Shown here piece after piece: positions 6,946 through 10,770 of a DNA stretch of 10,770 bases (position 1 is its first letter; each line of letters begins with the position of its first letter). The position numbers and the translations under genes are program-made. This stretch comes from Mucilaginibacter sp. (GTDB lineage: Bacteria > Bacteroidota > Bacteroidia > Sphingobacteriales > Sphingobacteriaceae). The DNA lies in NCBI GenBank assembly GCA_025934475.1, contig JAICXZ010000046.1:1-10770 (forward strand), written 5' to 3'. The notes under the pieces were generated by a model. The model was not told the origin of the DNA, made no database searches, and saw only the letters and a program-made list of their open reading frames with translations.

Positions 6946-7374
6946 AAGGTTTTAACTGAATCGGGTAGAACATTTTTTCCGTATACTAACCCAATATTTA
7001 ACTACGAGGGGTAAGAATAGGAATTATCCAAATTGAACATTTAATTTATAATTAAACAAGCCAAATTTTGACGATATTTTTAAAACAGACGAATCCGTAT
7101 TTTTTTTGTAATAAGTTTATTACCCGAGGTCTTGGCGATAAAGGATAGTACCTGGATCTTCCATATTCCGAAAATATTTCAGTCAAAATCGAAGCTGGTA
7201 AAATCCTTGCAGCCCAGCAAAGCATATAAGGAACCTTAACGATAGTCAGGACTTTTATTTTCAGAATGTACCGAACCACCACCCTCCTCGATTCGCCTAC
7301 AAAAAACCTCATTTAGGTTACAAGCGCGAATTGCCCCCTGCCCACCTTTGTTGTGTTATTTAAAACATAAAATC
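6946..7374. other. 429-bp divergent intergenic region, no gene recognised
   Basis: This AT-rich stretch separates the minus-strand disulfide/peptide cluster from the plus-strand SDR gene and must hold promoters for both. No exact TTTG-N19-TANNTTTG match was found in either direction. Near misses are CACCTTTG at 7343-7350 for the SDR, with no -33 partner, and TCAATTTG (minus strand, 7036-7029) for the cluster, whose -33 is imperfect. A minus-strand open frame at 7052-7312 has no recognisable features and is not called. A short dyad at 7108-7123 is listed separately. Confidence 0.5.
7108..7123. promoter_or_regulatory. Short dyad, possible operator
   Basis: GTAATAA-GT-TTATTAC: perfect 7-bp arms with a 2-bp centre, preceded by eight Ts, in the divergent region upstream of both transcription units. 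It has the size and symmetry of a dimeric repressor site, but it is AT-rich and could arise by chance. Confidence 0.25.
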
Positions 7375-8220
7375 ATGACACATCAAAATGATAACTCAAC
7401 CGGCAATAAAGTTTGGTTTATTACAGGCGCTTCCCGGGGCTTTGGACGCGTTTGGACCGAGGCAGCATTGAAACGCGGTGACAAGGTTGCCGCTACAGCC
7501 CGTCAATTAGAGAGCATCGCCGATCTTAACGAAAAGTACGGCGCAAACGTACTGACTCTGGAACTCGACGTTACGAAGCCCGACCAGGCAGAGGCCGTGG
7601 TAACACAGGCATTTGAGCACTTTGGAAATCTGGACATTGTGCTTAATAACGCCGGCTACTCGCTGGTAGGTACTATTGAGGAAGCGAGCGCAGAAGATGT
7701 GCGGGCGTTATATGAAACGAATATTTTCGGTCCGCTCAATGTGATAAAAGCTGCCTTACCACTTCTTCGGAAACAAGGTTATGGCCATATTCTTGGTACA
7801 TCAAGCAATCTTGGCCACGTAACGATGCCGGTAATTGGCTACTATTGCTCGTCCAAATGGGCATTTGAGGCTATTCACGAAAGTCTGGCAGCGGAAGTGA
7901 AGGCCTTTGGCATCAAAGTAACCATTATTGAACCAGGCGCCTATGCTACCGAGTTTGGCAGTCAGCAATCGCTGAAGTTCGCGCCCGGACTTGACATTTA
8001 TACCGATTTTAAAGCTCATTTTGTGGAACGTTTACAAACGCTGGAAAGAGGCGACCCGCAAGCGACGCCGCAGGCACTTTTTCAAATGGTCGACGCTGAA
8101 AATCCACCGTTACGCTTTAATCTTGGTAGCCATAACTTAACTTCGGTACGGGCGGTTTATGCCGATAGACTGGCAACCTGGGAAGCATGGGAAGCCGTTT
8201 CAAGCGCGGCACAGGGTTAA
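7375..8220 (+). CDS. Short-chain dehydrogenase/reductase (classical SDR), probably NADP(H)-dependent
   Basis: 281 residues, the usual size for the family. The cofactor motif TGASRGFG is at 17-24, with an Arg at 43 after the second strand (ATAR), which favours NADP(H). Further motifs are LDV (64-66), NNAG (91-94), the structural N116, catalytic Ser in TSS (142-144), and YCSSK with Y157 and K161. The Asn-Ser-Tyr-Lys set is complete, so it should be active as an alcohol/ketone oxidoreductase in the cytoplasm; the substrate cannot be read from sequence. The C-terminal part (PGAYATEFG and onward) resembles the large group of SDRs often paired with AraC regulators in Bacteroidota. I chose the ATG at 7375; the frame also extends to a TTG at 7348, but that adds nine residues with no SDR character. 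The AraC gene follows on the same strand after a 207-bp gap containing a MITE-like element. Confidence 0.9.
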   Translation: MTHQNDNSTGNKVWFITGASRGFGRVWTEAALKRGDKVAATARQLESIADLNEKYGANVLTLELDVTKPDQAEAVVTQAFEHFGNLDIVLNNAGYSLVGTIEEASAEDVRALYETNIFGPLNVIKAALPLLRKQGYGHILGTSSNLGHVTMPVIGYYCSSKWAFEAIHESLAAEVKAFGIKVTIIEPGAYATEFGSQQSLKFAPGLDIYTDFKAHFVERLQTLERGDPQATPQALFQMVDAENPPLRFNLGSHNLTSVRAVYADRLATWEAWEAVSSAAQG

Positions 8221-8246
8221 TCTTAATAATGCATGTTCTTCTATCA

Positions 8247-8373
8247 ACTCACCCCGACTTCTCCGCTAGCCAGCGGATGGTCGGCCCTCTCTACACTTCG
8301 TGTAAAGAGGGCTATTAAAAACCCTCTTCGCGAAGCAGAGAGTGTGGTCGAGCGAAGCAATTACCGGGTGAGT
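8247..8373. repeat. 127-bp imperfect inverted-repeat element (MITE/palindromic-repeat type)
   Basis: The ends are perfect 8-bp inverted repeats: ACTCACCC (8247-8254) and GGGTGAGT (8366-8373). Looser complementarity continues inward (CTTCTCCGCT with AGCGAAGCAA). Inside lie a strong hairpin at 8284-8312 (GCCCTCTCTACAC with GTGTAAAGAGGGC, one mismatch, loop TTC) and the palindrome CTTCGCGAAG (8326-8335). It has no coding capacity and no clear target-site duplication. Its GC-rich, stem-rich make-up resembles dispersed intergenic palindromic repeats. It sits between the SDR and AraC genes and may also end SDR transcription. Confidence 0.7.
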
Positions 8374-8427
8374 CGACTAGACGATATGCTTAAGTAAACA
8401 TCATAGAATGGTATATTCGTAATTAAA

Positions 8428-9348
8428 ATGAAAAGAGACGAAAACAGCCTTCTTAAGTTTGAGTCGCTGTCAGATGCGCACCGGGCCTTTGGCTTGCCTC
8501 ATCCCAAACACCCGTTGATCAGCCTGATCAACGGATCGCATATCCAGGTGGAAATGAATAAACTTCCCCATAATCATGTATTGGGATTTTATAAAATTTC
8601 CTACAAGCCAAAACTTAGCGGCAAGTTAAAATATGGCCAGGGTTATTATGATTTTGATGAGGGGGGACTGCTTTTTGCCTCACCCGGGCAAGTTATTGGC
8701 AGCAGTGACGAGGAGGGCACTGTATGTTCCGAGTACACTTTACTTATCCATCCGGATTTCTTATTAGGATATCCTTTAGCCAAAAACATCAGGCAGTATG
8801 GCTACTTTTCGTATTCGGTAAATGAAACGCTGCATCTCTCTGAAGAGGAAAAACTGATTGTTGTGTCCATCTTCAAAATGATAGAAATTGAGTTGAACAG
8901 CCGGATCGACGATTTTAGCCAGGATGTGGTTATTGCCCAGACAGAGTTGCTGCTGAATTATGCCAATCGTTTTTACAAGCGCCAATTCATTACCCGTAAA
9001 TCCCTAAATAACAATATTTTACAAAAGGTGGAAGAAATTTTAAATGAATATTTCGATAATGCAAAGTCATTAAGCCAGGGAATACCAACGGTTGGGTATC
9101 TTGCCGAAAACCTGAACCTGTCGCCAAGCTATCTGAGCGATATGCTACGTTCCCTCACCGGGCAAAACGCGCAGCAGCATATACATGATAAACTGATAGA
9201 AAAGGCGAAGGAGAAACTGTCGACCACCAATTTGTCGGTAAGCGAAGTTGCTTATGAGTTGGGTTTTGAACATCCGCAATCGTTTAGCAAACTATTTAAA
9301 ACAAAAACCAACCTTTCTCCGGTGGAGTTCAGGCGGTCGTTCAACTAA
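8428..9348 (+). CDS. AraC-family transcriptional regulator
   Basis: 306 residues. The N-terminal half (about 20-185) is a variable sensing domain with a cupin-like strand pattern (YYDFDEGGLLFASPGQV at 73-89 is typical of AraC-type cupins). The C-terminal about 100 residues hold two helix-turn-helix units: the first at about 220-243 (VGYLAENLNLSPSYLSDMLR, 222-241) and the second at about 269-292 (VSEVAYELGFEHPQSFSKLF, 271-290), ending in LSPVEFRRS. It probably binds DNA near the SDR gene just upstream and controls that gene or its own, but no operator is proven. An exact 10-bp inverted repeat lies inside its own 5' coding region (8512-8534). The ATG at 8428 fits the usual length; no Shine-Dalgarno sequence is visible. 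Confidence 0.92.
   Translation: MKRDENSLLKFESLSDAHRAFGLPHPKHPLISLINGSHIQVEMNKLPHNHVLGFYKISYKPKLSGKLKYGQGYYDFDEGGLLFASPGQVIGSSDEEGTVCSEYTLLIHPDFLLGYPLAKNIRQYGYFSYSVNETLHLSEEEKLIVVSIFKMIEIELNSRIDDFSQDVVIAQTELLLNYANRFYKRQFITRKSLNNNILQKVEEILNEYFDNAKSLSQGIPTVGYLAENLNLSPSYLSDMLRSLTGQNAQQHIHDKLIEKAKEKLSTTNLSVSEVAYELGFEHPQSFSKLFKTKTNLSPVEFRRSFN
8512..8534. promoter_or_regulatory. Perfect 10-bp inverted repeat inside the AraC gene
   Basis: CCGTTGATCA (8512-8521), spacer GCC, TGATCAACGG (8525-8534), with no mismatch. It lies about 85 bp inside the coding sequence, over codons for Pro-Leu-Ile-Ser-Leu-Ile-Asn-Gly. It could be an internal operator (autoregulation) or an mRNA hairpin; chance is also possible. 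Confidence 0.3.
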
Positions 9349-9542
9349 GGACTGACACACCGGCAATACACTTAGGAGCTTTGACGATGGTTAGAGCTTT
9401 TCTGGTTTCTCCATTTATCATAGTCAGTCTTAGCAAGATAGCAGGCCAACCTCAACTTTACTATCTATATTTAAATATATTGCCCCAAAAGCAATTTTTT
9501 TTTTATCTTCATTACATCATTCACTTTTACTAAACTATTGCA

Positions 9543-10667
9543 ATGCGCTCGCTTGTCACTGTTTTGTTAATGATTTTTATCATTGCTGATCAATGTGACG
9601 CACAGGCAAATGACTCCGTATCCACTGCGCTGGCACGAAAGGCATTTAAAATAAGTGTGCAAAAACCCGATTCGGGCATTGCCATTGCCAACAAATACAT
9701 TCAGCAGGCACAATCTACAGGTGATAAAAAGCTGGAAGCATTCGCTTACAAAGCACGCGGCTGGGGCTGGTGGCACAAAGGTATGGGTGATAAGGCTTTC
9801 CCCGATCTGATGCAGGCGGCACAGCTGTTCCATCAATTGCACGATCAAAATAACGAAACGCGCACCTACATAAACCTCGCACTGGCATATTCGGGCAACA
9901 GCCAATTTATCAATAGCGCGCGTTACCTGGTAATGGCCGATTCACTGGCCCGGAAAATGAACGATTTGACCATGATAGCCGAGTCGCAGCGGCAGATGGG
10001 AATACTATACCGGGAGCAGGGGCAATACGTAAGGGCCGTTCGTTACTTCAAAGAGGCTTCAAAAACTTACCAGGCGCTGCATGATACCGTTAATTTCCTG
10101 GGCGTGAATGGAAGTTTGTGTATCGCGTATCTCTCCATGTCAAAGCCCGATAGCAGTCTTGCTGTTCTACATGAGTGTATGCCCATGGCTTACGCGCTTA
10201 ACGGAGCGGCCTATGAAAAAAGTATGCTCCAGGAGCGCCTGGGCGACACCTATTTTGCGCTCGCCAGCTACAATAAAGCGCTAGCCGCTTATGATATCGC
10301 CTATAAAACATTTAAGGCCACCAAAAGCGAGGCTGATATGGCCTATGAGGCACTAAACCTCGGCAAAACGCTCATCAAGCTAAAAAAATATCCGGAAGCC
10401 GAAAACTACCTGATGCTGAGCTACCGGATCAATGACAGCCTTAAGATAATTAATTATACACCGGATGTTGCGGGACAATTGGCAAACTTGTTCAAGGCCG
10501 AAGGAAATTGGCGCAAAGCCTATTCCTGGCTCGAAAAACAGGGTGCATTGCTCGACAGTCTTCACCTGGCGACGCAAAACGAAAAGACAGCGCAGCTACA
10601 GGCTAAGTACGAAGCCGTAAAAAAAGAAAAGGAGATCGCGCCAAGTAAGCTTGGGAAAGGAGGATGA
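9543..10667 (+). CDS. Secreted/anchored TPR protein, probably the truncated sensor part of a signalling protein
   Basis: 374 residues. A signal peptide is clear (VTVLLMIFIIADQCDAQ, cleavage near residue 20-21). About seven tetratricopeptide-like helix pairs follow (roughly 66-99, 105-138, 145-178, 185-218, 228-258, 267-297, 308-340), with the Trp/Gly/Ala/Tyr spacing of TPRs, for example MGILYREQGQYVRAVRYFKE at 152-171. The end, TAQLQAKYEAVKKEKEIA (349-366), is the linker that in Bacteroidota TPR histidine kinases and TPR-LuxR proteins leads into a membrane helix and the output domain. Here it stops after eight unrelated residues (PSKLGKGG) with a TGA at 10665. The membrane helix and output domain are therefore missing in the window. 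Break near 10638-10641, where an inserted structured sequence seems to begin. The full gene was probably 600 or more residues (inference from family). Confidence 0.8.
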   Translation: MRSLVTVLLMIFIIADQCDAQANDSVSTALARKAFKISVQKPDSGIAIANKYIQQAQSTGDKKLEAFAYKARGWGWWHKGMGDKAFPDLMQAAQLFHQLHDQNNETRTYINLALAYSGNSQFINSARYLVMADSLARKMNDLTMIAESQRQMGILYREQGQYVRAVRYFKEASKTYQALHDTVNFLGVNGSLCIAYLSMSKPDSSLAVLHECMPMAYALNGAAYEKSMLQERLGDTYFALASYNKALAAYDIAYKTFKATKSEADMAYEALNLGKTLIKLKKYPEAENYLMLSYRINDSLKIINYTPDVAGQLANLFKAEGNWRKAYSWLEKQGALLDSLHLATQNEKTAQLQAKYEAVKKEKEIAPSKLGKGG

Positions 10668-10770
10668 GATGTAGTACACACCTCGTGGAAGGAAAGGGGA
10701 CAGCGTGGAATGCCATGTAGTTAAGCTCTAGTCTTTGCTGTAGAGGGGGTTACGTCTAGGTAACGGCGCC
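10638..10770 (+). mobile_element. Foreign structured sequence interrupting the TPR gene; possibly the 5' end of a group II intron
   Basis: From about 10638 the sequence stops coding for the TPR protein and shows small stem-loops: CCAAG-TAAG-CTTGG (10641-10654), CTCTA-10 nt-TAGAG (10726-10745) and GTTAC-6 nt-GTAAC (10749-10764). GCGCC (10638-10642) can pair with GGCGC (10765-10769). The opening GCGCC followed at once by a small hairpin and purine-rich GGAAAGG resembles group II intron domain I, but the consensus GTGCG start is not exact and no maturase or domain V is in view. It could equally be another insertion or an assembly junction. Confidence 0.35.

Noticed and set aside
7052..7312. 86-residue minus-strand frame between the VKOR and SDR genes
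   Set aside because: No recognisable motif, signal peptide or leader, and odd composition; the plus strand in the same region has a protein-like fragment too, so neither is convincing.
7348..7374. Upstream TTG start for the SDR
   Set aside because: The nine extra residues lack family similarity and the ATG at 7375 gives the normal SDR length.
8249..8258. CACCCCGAC at the edge of the palindromic element as a third tRNA-tail copy
   Set aside because: Only nine bases match, and they belong to the inverted-repeat end of the element; most likely coincidence.
8412..8419. TATATTCG as a -7 box for the AraC gene
   Set aside because: One mismatch to TANNTTTG and no TTTG at the -33 position.
1..10770. 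CRISPR array or rRNA genes
   Set aside because: No regularly spaced direct repeats and no rRNA-like sequence were seen on either strand.

Overview
The window looks like chromosomal DNA from a member of the Bacteroidota, most likely Sphingobacteriaceae (Mucilaginibacter/Pedobacter type). This is inferred from several features: a textbook Bacteroidota promoter (TTTG, 19 bp, TANNTTTG) in front of the tRNA, the Bacteroidota form of TamB, a DUF4369-type TlpA protein, a double-glycine leader peptide with the Bacteroidota-style leader, and the general absence of Shine-Dalgarno sequences. No species can be named from the sequence alone.

Layout. Positions 1-3355 hold the N-terminal 1118 residues of a large TamB/AsmA-like envelope protein on the minus strand; its 3' end lies outside the window. 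A tRNA-Pro(TGG) gene follows on the plus strand (3511-3584), with a clear promoter and a hairpin terminator. About 160 bp further on, the last 17 bp of the tRNA recur, followed by a second, diverged copy of the same terminator. From 6945 down to 3823 there is a three-gene minus-strand cluster: a membrane protein joining a degenerate C39-peptidase-like domain, a VKOR domain and a thioredoxin domain (5380-6945); a 76-residue cysteine-rich peptide with a GG-type leader (5053-5283); and a TlpA-like thiol-disulfide oxidoreductase (3823-4992). A perfect 11-bp hairpin lies between the peptide and the TlpA gene. After a 429-bp intergenic region come a plus-strand SDR oxidoreductase (7375-8220), a 127-bp MITE-like inverted-repeat element, an AraC-family regulator (8428-9348), and a secreted TPR protein (9543-10667). 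The TPR protein appears to be cut off by unrelated, structured sequence starting near 10638.

How the genes fit together. The central cluster is the most interesting part. It pairs a secreted precursor carrying six cysteines in its predicted mature region with a membrane disulfide-generating enzyme (VKOR-Trx) and a second thioredoxin-fold protein, which suggests a small dedicated system for making a disulfide-bonded exported peptide. The expected C39-type ABC exporter is not in the window. Spot counts of single sequence lines give about 30-43% GC in this cluster against about 42-48% in TamB and the SDR, and the cluster lies beside a tRNA with a duplicated 3' end, so horizontal acquisition is plausible but unproven. 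The SDR and AraC genes look like an enzyme-regulator pair. The TPR gene resembles the sensor half of a TPR histidine kinase or similar signalling protein that has been interrupted, possibly by a group II intron.
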